Positions 38,338 to 52,037 of a stretch of DNA of 64,000 nucleotides are shown here, piece by piece. This stretch comes from Monoplex corrugatus. Lineage: Eukaryota; Mollusca; Gastropoda; Littorinimorpha; Ranellidae. The stretch spans positions 44,358,681-44,422,680 of the forward strand of contig CM060307.1 of the NCBI GenBank assembly GCA_030674185.1. Direction: 5' to 3'. The position numbers and the translations under genes were made by a program. The notes beneath the pieces were generated by a model that was not told where the DNA came from, made no database searches, and worked only from the letters and a program-made list of their open reading frames with translations. Numbering within the stretch: the first letter of the stretch is position 1; every line of letters begins with the position of its first letter.

Positions 38338-39528
38338 CACACAGAGCAAGATCGCCCCCCTCAAATCCTCCACTGGGGAAGTAATCAGCAATCCTAGCCA
38401 ACAGATGGAAAGATGGGCGGAACACTACTCCGACCTCTACTCCACACAGAACATGGTGTCCCCCTTAGCCCTCGATGCCATCAAGTGCATGCCGGTAATG
38501 GAAGAACTTGACGCAGAGCCAACTGCGGACGAACTCAGCAAGGCCATTGATAGCCTGGCATCAGGGAAGGCACCTGGCAACGACGGAATTCCCCCAGACC
38601 TCATCAAACACTGCAAGACTTCTCTTCTGCACCCTTTGCACGCAGTTCTCTGTCAAGACACGCCATCTCCACCAGCCATCACCATTGATGACTACGAGCT
38701 TGAAGCCATCCATCAATTCACATATCTTGGGTCCACCATCACCGATAACCTCTCCCTTGACACAGAGGTCGACAAGAGGATCGGGAAGGCAGCCACAACA
38801 CTAGCCCGCCTCACACAAAGGGTGTGGACAAATCCCAAGCTGACCACAAAGACAAAGATGGCTGTATACAACGCCTGTGTCCTCAGCACCTTGCTGTATG
38901 GCAGCGAGGCATGGACCACGCATGCTCATCAGGAGAAAAGGCTCAATATCTTCCACCTGAGAAGTCTACGGCGCATACTTGGCATTTCCTGGCAAGACAA
39001 GGTGACCAACACCGAAGTCCTAACCTGCGCTGGCCTCCCAACCATGCATACCATGCTGAGACAGCGTCGGCTGCGCTGGTTGGGCCACGTTCGCCGCATG
39101 GAAGATGGTCGCATCCCAAAAGACATCCTTTATGGTGAGCTTGCCACAGGGCAGAGAAACATTGGCCGCCCACCGCTGAGATACAAAGACGTTTGCAAGC
39201 GTGACATGAAGGCGCTTGAGATCAACACTGAGTCCTTGGAGGACCTCGCAGACGACCGCAACAGCTGGCGAACTACTCTCAAGAAACAGCTGCGGATTGG
39301 TGAGGACAAACTGTCAGCTGCTGCAGCAGAAAAGCGAGTTCGCAGAAAAGGGATGACAGCCAACAGACCAGCATCAGCATACACATACGACCGCTGCGAC
39401 AGAGACTGCCTCTCTCGCATTGGTCTGTACAGTCACAGGCGACGCTGCTTGGACCAAGCAGACAGCCCATCTAGACATTAGAACGGATGTACTTTGTCCA
39501 TGGTCAGTCATGACCGAAGGAGGCCTAC
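38338..39528 (+). mobile_element. LINE copy with 780-bp in-frame RT-core deletion
   Basis: Over 99 percent identical by eye to 44670-46632 except for a 780-bp deletion. The junction at 38654-38656 joins CTCTGTCA to AGACACGCC, equivalent to 44984 and 45765, with CA microhomology. It is 5' truncated at about 38338 and ends at GGAGGCCTAC like the other copy. The deleted stretch does not have a GT...AG form. Confidence 0.92.
38405..39481 (+). pseudogene. 358-codon open frame lacking the RT catalytic core
   Basis: Reads from MERWAEHYSDLYSTQNMVSP through the pre-RT region GKAPGNDGIPPDLIKHC, then straight into DTPSPPAITIDDYELEAIHQ and the post-RT region (LGSTITDNLSLDTEVDKR, RRLRWLGHVRRMEDGR, NIGRPPLRYKDVCKRDMK). 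All catalytic RT blocks, including the FADD motif, are missing. No stop or frameshift interrupts it up to 39481. It cannot be a polymerase. Whether it is made or merely a recent deletion product is unknown. Confidence 0.85.
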
Positions 39529-40085
39529 TATTATTGTTGTTGTTTTGTTTTGTTTTGCTTTGGTTTTTTGTTTTTTTGTTTTGTTTTGGTTTTGTTTTGA
39601 GTGGTGGTCACAACAGATATACCATTTGAAATTCGGCCCGCTTTTACCAGGGAGAGGGCGTCTCTATAATGCTGTGTCACCCACTTTTTTTTTTTAATCA
39701 GTTAAGTGTAAAATGTTCATGGAAGTGTTTCTTCTCTAAATTTGATTTGGAAACTGTACACGGAATGAATTCTAACAGAAAGCAGGAACATTTTCACTTT
39801 GTGAAGAAAAACAAATTTGCAAGCGTAGCCGTGGACATTATTCCTAGATATTTACAAGAACTTAGCAGATGTGAAAACAGAATCAAGGATCACCACCATG
39901 CTAGAAACGGGGTCAGTGGGTCTCCCAGTTCACTCAGTGTGTTGACTCACATACATATCTGTATTTTACCTTCAGATAAATAGGATGAACAGAGCAACAT
40001 TACTTAAGTCAGAAAAGTACGTTCTTCACAGCTCCTTCCTTGAAAGTGTTGAACATCGTGCTCTCTGAGCATTCTTTCCTTCTCA
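39529..40085. other. Unique sequence with T/G-rich stretch
   Basis: TTG/TTTTG-rich stretch at 39529-39600. No gene or further repeat recognised. Confidence 0.5.
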
Positions 40086-40155
<70 letters not shown>

Positions 40156-40379
40156 TCTTCTCTCCCTCCCTCTCTCTTTCGCTCTTTCTCTCTCTGTCTC
40201 TCTCTCTCTCTCTCGCTCTCTTTCTCTCTCTCTCTCTTCCCCTCTTTCTCTGTCTCTCTCTCTCTGTCTCTCTCTCTCTGTCTCTCTCTGTCTCTGTCTC
40301 CCTCTCTCTCTCTTTCTCTGTCTATCTATCTTTCTATCTGTCTCTCTATCTATCTACTATCAATCTATCTATCTATCTA

Positions 40380-40427
<48 letters not shown>

Positions 40428-40520
40428 TCTACTTATGTGTGTCTCTCTCTGTCTGCCTGTCTCTGTCTCTCACTCTCTCTCTCTCTCTCTCTTCCTTTCT
40501 CTGTCTGTCTGTCTGTCTCT
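40086..40520. repeat. (CT)n and (CTGT)/(CTAT)n microsatellite, about 430 bp
   Basis: Pure CT to about 40150, then CT with G/A variants and tetranucleotides at 40320-40430. The 200-codon leucine/serine frame across it is an artefact. Confidence 0.95.
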
Positions 40521-40589
40521 CTATGTTGGGAAGTTTTGCTTTGTGTGTGTGTTTGTTGTTGTTGTTGTTGTTTTTGTGGGAGGAATGTT

Positions 40590-40620
<31 letters not shown>

Positions 40621-40749
40621 GCAAGTGTGTGTGTTTTATTAAACATTCGTGTGCTTGCATACATGAGCGGCGTCTTTGGGCCTACTCACACGCTCCTATC
40701 CTTGTATACTCTACACACATAGTCTATATCAGCAGTTCAATCTACTCGG

Positions 40750-41635
40750 TGCACCTTTCCATGAAATCACCCCCGCTATGATTAGTCTGCACAGCCCACG
40801 CTGTCTGTCCACGGAGAGATCGAGAACGCAAGGAAAGAGAGAGTTAATTCAATAGGAGTTTTTCCCCGAGAATGCATCCTTTTATTTGTCCAATCGATTT
40901 ACAGAATGCGTTGCACGTATCTCTTTCTCTTCTTACGTTCATCAGCGCTGTAGGGGTACTATCTCCCTTGACGCTAACGACAAGCATTCGCCATCCTCAC
41001 TGCCGTCTGTGTGGGATGTCAGGATTGAGACAAGGGCCGGGGATGTAAGTAGGTCGGCTTCTGACAGCATCAACGTCAAAACTGGGACAACAATGGTCAT
41101 ATCACGCACTGCTGGCATCTCAGAACGAACTGAGTCATAAAACAGAGGAATTCGACTTCGAGGGGAAAAAATAGTGGGGATAAGTATTTGTCTTTTCATT
41201 GGAAAGGTTCTGATTGACGTACAACACAGACACTAACAGAGAAGGCAGCCCACGGATCTTTTGTTACGATTCTGTTCAAGCGAATCAAGAAGTCTTCGTG
41301 TGCTGAGCTCCTGTGTCAAACTTCGACGGATCGTTTGCCATTAATGAATTTGTGCACTCATTCGTGTCGGCATAAAAAAATCGATTCATCTCTCCAAATC
41401 GGTCAACCAATCAATCATTCCATCATATGATGATGATATTAATGACTGCTTGTACAGAATTCTGAGTGCTTCATACAAGAGACGAACGCAGATATACATA
41501 AAGCGAATACATGTTATCCATTACTGCCATGATGATAACAGATGAACTGTAATAATACATCAAAGAAACAATAAGAAGGAATCACAATCAAATATTCACT
41601 TCATAAGTCGACTGGTTTAAAAAGAATGTATCTAA
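40750..41635. other. Region with unassigned open frames on both strands
   Basis: Plus frame 40886-41140 and minus frame 40942-41199 overlap. The minus frame (MPAVRDMTIVVPVLTLMLSE, ending IVPLQR and a stop) has protein-like composition, but I do not recognise either. No function is proposed. Confidence 0.25.
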
Positions 41636-41648
41636 ACACACACAAACT

Positions 41649-41747
<99 letters not shown>

Positions 41748-41782
41748 CAAACAAACAAACAAACACACACACACACACACAC
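41636..41782. repeat. (CA)n microsatellite
   Basis: CA repeat with an ACAA tetranucleotide block at 41747-41763. Confidence 0.95.
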
Positions 41783-41921
41783 CATCACTATCACTACCAT
41801 CCCACTGCAAAATATAACAGAAGAAAGAAGAAAGCCAATGTTGAATTGTGTCTTGAGACAACTTGACATTATGTAAACATGGACTGTCTGACAACTGACA
41901 GCATCTAGTTCCAATGTCTCT

Positions 41922-42244
41922 TGTTGTTGTTATTGCTGTTGCTGCTACTGCTGCTGCTGTTGGTATTGTTGGTGGTGGTGTTGCTTTTGCTGCTGCTGCT
42001 GCTGCTGCTGTTGGAATTGTTGGTAGTGGTGTTGCTTTTGCTGCTGCTGCTGCTGTTGTTGCTGCTGTTGCTGCTACTGCTACTGCTGCTGTCATGGTTG
42101 TCATCATTATTGCTGTTTTTTTGTTTGTTTGTTGTTGTTTTTTTCAGAAAATGACAACGACGATGACGACGGCGACGACGACGACGACGATGATGATTAT
42201 GGTGGTGGTGGTGGTGGTGGTAGTGGTGGTGGTAATGATGATGA

Positions 42245-42278
<34 letters not shown>

Positions 42279-42302
42279 GGTGGTGGTGGTGGTGGTGATG
42301 AA
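41922..42302. repeat. Trinucleotide repeats (TGC/TGT)n then (GAC/GAT/GGT)n
   Basis: TGC/TGT-rich to about 42095, then GAC, GAT, GGT blocks at 42150-42302. It gives Leu, Val, Ala, Met or Thr homopolymer frames in all phases; not a gene. Confidence 0.92.
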
Positions 42303-42498
42303 TAACGACATCAGTTTCATGTAGTTCATTTCTTAGATCCCTCCCCCCTTTCCTTTTTGTGTGTGGAGGGGGGGGGGAGAAAACATGTTGTAATACACAC
42401 TCAACAGAGAATCATACAGACAGACAATAAAACAATGAGACCGACAGACGGAGAGAATCAGACACACCGAGAGACAGACACAGAGAGTGTGAGTGTGT

Positions 42499-42645
<147 letters not shown>

Positions 42646-42868
42646 ATAGATGTATCCGCTACTGGTAACCTGGAACCCAGTACTACCTGTCACAGGGTCG
42701 AATTGCTGGCGACTTAATCAGCAACCCCACCAGTCCTCTCAGGAGGATGGTGAGGAGGGTGGCTAGAAACCCTGGTGGAAATAAATTAGATCCATCAAAG
42801 GGCGCCAGCTCTGGAGAGCTACCCGCGGCCATCTAGCTAAGGGAGTAAACCCTGACAGTAAATCCGGT

Positions 42869-43330
42869 GTGGGGCTCCTAAGGCGGTTGGATGGCAAGCT
42901 TTGTCACTTTCCGGCAGCTCCTGCGGCCGCGTTGGCACCAAAACGTAACAGCCCTGCTGTTCCTTTGGATCTGTCAGCGAGGTGGAGAGGGGGGACAAGT
43001 TGCATGGTCAACAGCCTGTCTTCCATATTACACTGCCCAGGCCTACATCCGTCCATTCATCCACAAACACTCTGCATCTACGACCTGGAGAGGACACTCC
43101 AGCCAGCCTCGCTACTAACACTAGTGTCGGCACAACACGGGAAGCAACAGATACCGGTGATAAGTCATTGCTCAACTGGCGTAGAGCTGACGCCAGGGGT
43201 TGCTTTTGACGGTGGGAGAGACCTTCGTGTCTTACTGGACAGCTACCGCCCGCCTAAGCTGGGCAGCCCCCAGCCAGTTAGGTGCTGTCCCGCCACAACC
43301 TGCCTTCTTCATTGGGTGCATGAAGATTAG
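42869..43330 (+). other. Open frame of 153 codons in LINE B 5' region (possible ORF1)
   Basis: GC-rich uninterrupted frame beginning MGLLRRLDGKLCHFPAAPAA upstream of the endonuclease frame. No zinc knuckle, RRM or coiled coil was seen. It could be an ORF1 or just 5' UTR. Confidence 0.3.
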
Positions 43331-43419
43331 GAGAAAATCTGACAAGCAGGTCGTTAATTACCGCACCAAACAAAAAGAAAAATTCAAATTCAAGAAACGG
43401 ATCAGGAAAAGGATCTGCA

Positions 43420-46400
43420 GTGAAACTGGGCTGTTGGAATGTCCGAACAATGATGCCTGGGCTCTCCCAAGATCTGCAAGACATCAGCGACGCCAGAAAA
43501 ACCGCCGTCATAAACAGCGAACTAAAGAGGCTCAATGTGGACATTGCCACTCTGCAGGAAACACGGCTGGCTGACTCAGGAACACTAAAGGAAAGGGACT
43601 ACACCTTCTTCTGGCAAGGAAAGAGTTCTGATGCCCCAAGAGAGCACGGAGTAGGCTTTGCAGTAAGGAACAGCCTGCTGAACATGATTGAACCAACAGC
43701 GGCGGTTCAGAACGACTCTGACTCTCCGCCTCAACACCACCGAAGGCTATGTCACTCTCATCAGCGTTTATGCCCCAACTCTGTCCGCCTCTCCAGACAC
43801 CAAGGATGAGTTCTACGAAAATCTTGCATCAACCATAAGGAACATCCCCAGGACAGAACAACTTGTTCTCCTGGGCGACTTCAACGCCAGAGTGGGTGCA
43901 GACAATGACTCATGGCCCTTCTGCCTCGGTTCCTTTGGAGTGGGGAAAATGAATGAGAATGGACAGCGACTGCTTGAGTTTTGCGCCTGCCATGAACTGT
44001 GCATCGCCAACTCCTTCTTCAAGACGAAGCCTCAGCACAAAGTCTCCTAGAGACATCCGCGCTCAAAACATTGGCACCAACTGGATTTGATCCTAGTAAG
44101 ACGTGCCGCTATCAAAAACGTTCTCCACACTCGCTCTTATCACAGCGCAGACTGCGACACAGACCATTCTCTGGTATGTTGCAAGATCAGGCTACAACCA
44201 AAGAAGTTCCACTGCTCAAAGAAACAAGGGAACCCTCGCATTGACGTCAGCAAGATGTCTCAGCCAGATCTTGTAGAACAGTTCGCAGAGGCCTTTCAGA
44301 GAGAATACGATGCATTGCAGCCCAGAGACTCTGCCACTGAGAGATGGGAAACGCTACGAGACACCATGCACCGCATTGCTATGGCCACCTTTGGGAAGAA
44401 AACTGTGAAGTCCCACGACTGGTTTGAGGCCAAATCATCAGAGATGACTCCACTGTTGAGGCCAAGTGTGCCGCACTCACCAAGTATAAGCGGTCACCCA
44501 GTGAGAAGAACCTGCAAATCCTCAGGGCTGCCAGAAGTAAGGTTCAGCTTAACGCCAGGCGCTGCGCAAACGAGTACTGGACAGAGCTCAGCGAAGAGAT
44601 ACAGAGTGCTGCTGAAACAGGCAACATCCGAGGAATGTATGATGGCATCAAGAAGGCACTGGGACCAACACAGAGCAAGATCGCCCCCCTCAAATCCTCC
44701 ACTGGGGAAGTAATCAGCAATTCTAGCCAACAGATGGAAAGATGGGCGGAACACTACTCCGACCTCTACTCCACACAGAACATGGTGTCCCCCTCAGCCC
44801 TCGATGCCATCAAGTGCATGCCGGTAATGGAAGAACTTGACGCAGAGCCAACTGCGGACGAACTCAGCAAGGCCATTGATAGCCTGGCATCAGGGAAGGC
44901 ACCTGGCAATGACGGAATTCCCCCAGACCTCATCAAGCACTGCAAGACTTCTCTTCTGCACCCTTTGCACGCAGTTCTCTGTCAGTGTTGGAATGAGGGA
45001 GCTGTACCACAGGACATGAGGGACGTCAAGATCGTCACCCTGTACAAAAACAAGGGCGAAAGGAGCGACTGCAACAACTACAGAGGTATCTCGCTCCTCA
45101 GCATTGTTGGTAAAGTCTATGCTCGGGTCCTCCTAATCCGCCTGCAGAAACTGGCTGAACGCGTCTACCCGGAATCACAGTGTGGTTTTCGAGCAGAGAG
45201 ATCCACGGTAGACATGGTCTTCTCCCTTCGCCAAATCCAGGAGAAGTGCAGAGAGCAGCGGATGCCCCTGTATGTGGCATTCATTGACCTCACCAAGGCC
45301 TTTGACCTAGTCAGCAGAGATGGCCTTTTCAGGGCACTCCGAAAAATCCCCCCCAAGCTGCACAGCTTAATTGAGTCCTTCCACTCAAACATGAAAGGGA
45401 TGGTGCAGTTCAACGGAAACCTCTCCAAGCCCTTCGACGTACGCAGCGGTGTGAAACAAGGCTGCGTCCTGGCCCCAACCCTCCTTGGAATCTTCTTCGC
45501 TCTCCTCCTGAGGCATGCGTTCAGCACAGCGCAAGAAGGGATCCACCTGCGGACCAGATCAGATGGCAGGCTCTTCAACCTCGCCCGCCTCAGAGCAAGG
45601 ACAAAGGTCCGTGAAGCCCTCATCATAGACATGCTATTTGCCGACGATGCCGCAGTTGTGACCCATACTCAGCGGGACTTGCAGTCACTAATGGGCCGCT
45701 TCTCCCAGGCCTGCAAAGATTTTGGTCTGACCATCAGTCTTAAGAAGACAAACGTCCTGGGCCAAGACACGCCATCTCCACCAGCCATCACCATTGATGA
45801 CTACGAGCTTGAAGCCATCCATCAATTCACATATCTTGGGTCCACCATCACCGATAACCTCTCCCTTGACACAGAGGTCGACAAGAGGATCGGGAAGGCA
45901 GCCACAACACTAGCCCGCCTCACACAAAGGGTGTGGACAAATCCCAAGCTGACCACAAAGACAAAGATGGCTGTATACAACGCCTGTGTCCTCAGCACCT
46001 TGCTGTATGGCAGCGAGGCGTGGACCACGCATGCTCATCAGGAGAAAAGGCTCAATACCTTCCACCTGAGAAGTCTACGGCGCATACTTGGCATTTCCTG
46101 GCAAGACAAGGTGACCAACACCGAAGTCCTAACCTGCGCTGGCCTCCCAACCATGCATACCATGCTGAGACAGCGTCGGCTGCGCTGGTTGGGCCATGTT
46201 CGCCGCATGGAAGATGGTCGCATCCCAAAAGACATCCTTTATGGTGAGCTTGCCACAGGGCAGAGAAACATTGGCCGCCCACCGCTGAGATACAAAGACG
46301 TTTGCAAGCGTGACATGAAGGCGCTTGAGATCAACACTGAGTCCTTGGAGGACCTCGCAGACGACCGCAACAGCTGGCGAACTACTCTCAAGAAACAGCT

Positions 46401-46590
46401 GCGGATTGGTGAGGACAAACTGTCAGCTGCTGCAGCAGAAAAGCGAGTTCGCAGAAAAGGGATGACAGCCAACAGACCAGCATCAGCATACACATACGAC
46501 CGCTGCGACAGAGACTGCCTCTCTCGCATTGGTCTGTACAGTCACAGGCGACGCTGCTTGGACCAAGCAGACAGCCCATCTAGACATTAG
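43420..46590 (+). pseudogene. LINE B endonuclease-RT polyprotein, three lesions
   Basis: Endonuclease motifs: KLGCWNVRTMMPG, ATLQETRL, VTLISVYAPT, LLGDFNARVG, HQLDLILV and DTDHSLVCC. RT at 44635-46590 (intact 651 codons): CNNYRGISLLSIVGKVYA, CGFRAERSTVDMVFSLRQ, VAFIDLTKAFDLVSRDGL, SGVKQGCVLAPTLLGIFF and the catalytic MLFADDAAVV, then the thumb and C-terminal RWLGHVRRMEDGR block. Lesions: a frame change near 43706, a TAG at 44048-44050 where Trp is expected, and a frame change near 44442. Everything downstream of 44445 is open, so decay is slight. Clade not assigned with confidence. Confidence 0.92.
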
Positions 46591-46644
46591 AACGGATGTA
46601 CTTTGTCCATGGTCAGTCATGACCGAAGGAGGCCTACCTACCTA

Positions 46645-47546
<902 letters not shown>

Positions 47547-47559
47547 ATGAACGTCTAGC

Positions 47560-48929
47560 GGATATTTGACCGTTCTACTGATAGTTAAGGAAAGCAAGGC
47601 AAAGAGGGAGACTAATATGAATCAAGAGACTGGACAGATTTCTACCACCTCCTTCACACCAATCGTAGGGTGTGGGACAATTTTCGATCACTATGTCCCA
47701 AGACAGGGCAGCATATGGTCATTGTAGGGGGGATTCCTATGAAATCTAGGGGACGGGGGAGTCTCCGAGAGCATGCTCCTCACGAAAAACTCTTTGTCCA
47801 GAGGATTCAAAATAGAAGCCATTTCGTATACTCTATTGATGAAATCATGCAAGTTGTTGAAACTTAACAACAGTTATCATACTACCTTACTTGTCTCCAC
47901 AACAGCCGTTAGACTCATGAACGGCTGGTTGCTATAGTGTGTTCTTTTGGCAATGGACGTTGAACAGAGACTTCAGATTACATTATTTGACAGCTCGAGG
48001 GAGAGGGGAGGTAGGCAAGTCCGGAAGCCCTGGAACTCGCCCCCTCCCCCTCTATAATCCGATCCTGCTGGACGCCAGGGGCTTTTGTTTATGTTTTTGT
48101 TTTTTGTGGTTTGGTTTGGTTTGCTTTGCTTGTTTTGTTTTTTGTTTTGTTTTGTTTTGTTTGTTTTTTTGTTTTGTTTTGTTTTGTTTTGTTTTGTTGC
48201 TTGTTTGCTTGCTTAATTAGTCGGTCGCTTGCTTGCTTGCTTAATTGCTTGCTTGCTTGATTGACTGATTGATTGCCTGGTTGCTTGGTTGCTTGGTTGC
48301 TTGGTTTATGCAGTTCGGCCAAGAATGTGTTTGTCTGTGTGTTAGAGTGATCCTGCTGGGCCATGTGCACGTGACAGTACTGTACCTGTAGAACCATGAA
48401 CGTCAGCAAGCGACAGAGTGAGGAGAGATTTGCACACCTCCTCCGCACTTAAACATTCTCTGTGCTGGTCAGACGCACAGACAAGCCGGAACAACAAGGC
48501 ATTCAGTCACTAGCTTATGACAGAGGCCTGTGACATGTGAAAATGCTGACAGAGACGGGCACCACATGTTGCTGGAAGTGTCTAGCTACGACTGTGCGCG
48601 TGGGCAGTCATGGGGTGATGGTCGTCCACTGGAGACCTGAGGTAGATGCAGTGCTCACTCATCCCACACCAAACAGAGCAGCCGTTTCCAAGGACAGCAC
48701 TGTTCTCCCCAAATGAGGAGTGAAGGGGGGAGGGATGATGAAAGAAACCCGAAACAAAGCCTGTCTCATATGTACCTGGCACATAGCCTTGTCTGCCTGC
48801 TCGTCCACTTATGCGATCGAAACAGAATTAACAAAAAAAGAAAGGGAAAAACTTTTAGTCTTTGGCGCATGGGATGTCCAGTTATGGGGGTGGGATGCTC
48901 CAAGAGAAGATGACAACCATGTACCCGTC
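47560..48929. other. Unique sequence with simple repeats at 48115-48305
   Basis: A TTTTG-rich stretch (48085-48200) passes into TTGC/TTGG tetranucleotides (48200-48305). A short frame at 47670-47867 is not recognised. No gene is supported. Confidence 0.5.
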
Positions 48930-49385
48930 TGTATGGCAGAAGAAAGAGGTTCCTCAAGGTTCCAAAGATGCTATGGTCATCCACATTTTCGAAAAGAAAA
49001 ACCATGAAATCGTATGTGATAATCATCATGGAATATCCCTCCTATGCATTTCAGGAAGGTCCTTGCCAAAATCATCTTTAATAGAGTCAATACTCATGTA
49101 GCTGAGGTCATCATTCCTGAGTCTCATTGTGGCTTTCGTAGTGAAGAAGTCACGAATGACGTGTTTGTCATACGCCAGATACAAGAGAAATATCGCAAAC
49201 AATATCAGGAGCTCCACATGGCATTAATAGACCTGGCCAAAGCTTTTCGATACTATTCACCTGAAGGACCAGTGGAAAATACTGCAAAAGTGTGGTTGCT
49301 CTCAGAAGCTTGTCTTGTTGATTGATGATTCCTTCCACAATGGCATGGTGACCAGGGAGGCTTCCAAACCCTTCCATTGTAGAAC
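48930..49385 (+). pseudogene. Decayed RT fragment related to LINE B
   Basis: Broken frames give EVPQGSKDAMVIHIFEKKNH, GISLLCISGR, then SHCGFRSEEVTNDVFVIRQI, QEKYRKQYQELHMALIDLAK and AFRYYSPEG. These align in order with LINE B EGAVPQDMRDVKIVTLYKNK, GISLLSIVGK and CGFRAERSTVDM...IQEKCRE...IDLTKAFDLVSRDG. RT blocks 1-3 only; truncated both ends and much diverged, so an older relative. Confidence 0.8.
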
Positions 49386-50690
49386 ACGATACTAATATAA
49401 CGATTACAAATACGTATTGTACACTGAATTCAGGGAACTGATGTCATCTCACGAGGATTAAGAAATGGGACTTGAAAATGATTGTCATTGACTTCTGTTT
49501 AGCAATAAGAAACAGCATTGACCATATAGTTTGGAAGTGTTTACATGTCAAAGGATTCTGAAAAGAGAGTCAAAGATTTGTTGGAAGTCAAAATGTTTTT
49601 CCTGTGCAAATGTCAAATCAAGTGAAAATATGGTATTGTTTGGTGCTTATGGAAACGTGTACACGGGACCAATATATGACTTAATTATCCTTCTAGCAAA
49701 AGTGCATATTTATCGGTACAAAATCGAAAATAAATGTCTTCCAAATGTAAGGTCTTTTATAAAATATCTTACCCCAAAGTATCCCATGGAAGATAATATC
49801 GCAGAATTGACAGGAAGCTGTCAGAGAATACACTTTTAGAGGATAATGGCTGTTTCTCTACCATTGTTAGAAACAGACGTGTTATGTGATCTCTTACATA
49901 TTTGCAAAATTTTAATGTGTTCTCTGTTTAACGTGCCCATATGTGTTTACATTGTTTGCAAAAAGATTGTATTTTATAAATATGTATACATCATTTGTTC
50001 AAAAAAATATGCTCATGATTTTTTAATATGCTGAAGTGTAAATCTTGTGATGCAATTATAACTATGCTTTGCTAACAGTACAATGTGTATGTTCTTTATT
50101 TAAAAAGAATGAAAGGAAGTTTGAAGGATAAACATTTACTGAATTTTAATCAAATCATACTAAAACATGCACGTAAGCAGTCTTAAGATATGAATTTAAT
50201 TGTGAGTGATCAATGAACAAGGTCACAATCAGGTCCATAAAAATGCCATGTGCAAGAAAAGAGAGATTTGTTCTGATGTCTTGGACAACTGGCAGTTTAA
50301 TAGGAAAACATGAAGATGGATCTGTTCGTCTGTTGCTACAAGATCTGGCAACTGAAGCCAGGAAATCTTTCTTTGGAAACATGACCCGACTTTTCATCGG
50401 CCCTTGCCAAGTCACAGTGGCTATCTATGGGCACGCAACCCAAATTTTCCATGATCTCCGAGTTAAGGCAGCTGAAAATCTAACAGCTCCATTGACCGTG
50501 TTCGTTGGCATTGCCCGTAGTAAATCAACGCTGAATAGTCTGTGGTGTAAACTAAAGTAGCCCAGCTTATCCTGTCTATGGAGGTGTGTGTGCGCGGCCC
50601 TTGTCTACTTTATTGTGGGAATGCACGTGATGATCGATACAAACGAGGACTTGACACGTGCATGGACGCTCGGCTCTGGCCTTGTTTCCT
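49386..50690. other. AT-rich unique sequence; unassigned frame 50213-50560
   Basis: The plus-strand frame of 115 codons (MNKVTIRSIKMPCARKERFV onward) has balanced composition but no recognised motif. Nothing else supported. Confidence 0.3.
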
Positions 50691-50692
50691 TA

Positions 50693-51150
50693 CGAAATCC
50701 AAAACAAGTGTGACTGCCCGCGTTCAAGCAAACAGGAACCAGAAGAAAAAAAAACACGAAAAAAGAATCAGAACGCGTATTTAATACAACAAGACAAGAC
50801 TGGCTCAAAATTTCGGCCAACTGGCCTTTGTCAAGCGTAAGATCACAAACAAACAAACACCAGATATAAAAATTAGGAGAAAAACACTGAAACTTTCCTG
50901 CTGGTCCGCCCAGTGTGAGAAAAGGAATTGCTGAACAAAACACTAAAGAAATCTGGACAGAGCAGCAGGGAAGTTTCAGTCTTTTTCTTCTAACTTTTGT
51001 ATCTGGTGTTTGTTTGTTTGTGATCTTACGCTTGACAAAGGCCAGCGGGCCGAAAATTTCCGCCTGTCTTTTCTTGTTGTATTAAATACGCGTTCTGATT
51101 CTTTTTTTTTTTTTTCTTTTTTTTCGCGTTTTCTCTGGTTCTTGTTTCCT
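50693..51150. mobile_element. Foldback element F3
   Basis: Left arm: CAAGTGTGACTGCCCGCG, ATTTAATACAACAAGACAAG, CGGCCAACTGGCCTTTGTCA, AGCGTAAGATCACAAAC, CCTGCTGGTCCGCCCAGTGT. Right arm from about 50955 is the inverse: CAGAGCAGCAGGGAAGTTTC, GTGATCTTACGCTTGACAAA, GGCCAGCGGGCCG, CTTGTTGTATTAAATACGCG. Same layout as F2, with a slightly longer centre. Confidence 0.85.
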
Positions 51151-52035
51151 TACGTTTGTCATCTGGCTGTCAAGGGGCAAGGGTACAGCCACCTCTTCAA
51201 CAAAACACTGTCTGTATCGTTTCCACAAACATTAGCACTGGACAACAACCTGTGTTCTAATTGTATTGGACATGCGGGGGGACATGGTACACTGCTAAAG
51301 GAACCTGCAGAATGTTGTTATGAAAGAACGGTATGCGGGCTTATGACGGCGTGTCAGTTTTGCCTTTGTTATTAACTTGTTATTTGTTGTTGCTATGAAG
51401 CCATTAGCCATTGATTACCTGTTTGTTCATTTGGTTAATAATTCTGCTGGGCTGGCCAGTTCGGTGGCTGCTTCTGGCTCATTTTCTCTGTTATCGTCTT
51501 TTATATATAACTGAAAAAAAAATAGGAGGGGGGAGAGGGAGGGGAGAAGAAAGAAAAGGGGGAAATTGGAAGGAAGAGTGTCTTACAACAACCTGATCAA
51601 GACGTGATAGTGTGTGTGACTGTGGAGATGGGGAAATTGAATCAGTGGAAAAAGGGAAGGGGACTGCCTATCAATCAGTCTCTTTATTTGCCTTTCTCTC
51701 TTGCTGAACAAAACATCAAAGAAATCTCACAATTGTTTCTTCGGTGGCTGTCTGGAATGAACAGAGTCGGGTTTTTATTTTCAGCGATAGAAGCAACGCA
51801 AATTCTTGATTCTTTTCTGTCCCATATACTTTGCCACCATTGTAGAGTATTTTCAAACGAAACATATGCCGTTTACTTAGTTTCTTCACCAAGTGTACAT
51901 TAGAAATCATTAGTGTCATTTCATTCACTCACAAGAAAAAATACTCTTCACTGAGGACAGTTTATTTTAAACTGCCATAGATTTTCAAGTAATATGTATC
52001 CAAAGCCAGTAGAAAATCCACGCTGTTTTATGTTT
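51151..52035. other. Unique sequence, no gene recognised
   Basis: G-rich purine stretch at 51515-51575. Frames here do not match anything known to me. Confidence 0.45.
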
Positions 52036-52037
52036 GT

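Larger units (their letters stand above)
42660..46632 (+). mobile_element. Near-complete APE-type LINE (LINE B)
   Basis: A roughly 4-kb element with a GC-rich 5' region (42660-43400), an endonuclease-RT frame (about 43400-46590) and a short 3' UTR ending GGAGGCCTACCTACCTAC, a (CTAC)n-like tail. It is bordered on both sides by (TA)n(TG)n. The exact 5' end is uncertain by tens of bases. Confidence 0.9.

Noticed and set aside
38654..38656. Deletion junction as a retro-copied splice event
   Set aside because: The missing 780 bp can start with GT but does not end in AG in any alignment allowed by the CA microhomology.
40040..40642. 200-codon Leu/Ser frame resembling a membrane protein
   Set aside because: It is a (CT)n/(CTGT)n microsatellite; hydrophobicity comes from CTC/TCT codons.
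41914..42324. 136-codon Val/Ala/Met-rich frame
   Set aside because: Spans GTT/GCT, GAC and GGT trinucleotide repeats; similar frames on the opposite strand.
42869..43330. Host gene upstream of LINE B
   Set aside because: The GC-rich 153-codon frame lies inside the LINE, between its 5' flank microsatellite and the endonuclease; listed only as a possible ORF1.
50213..50560. 115-codon plus frame as a gene
   Set aside because: No recognised motif, no splice or polyA context, length compatible with chance in AT-rich DNA.
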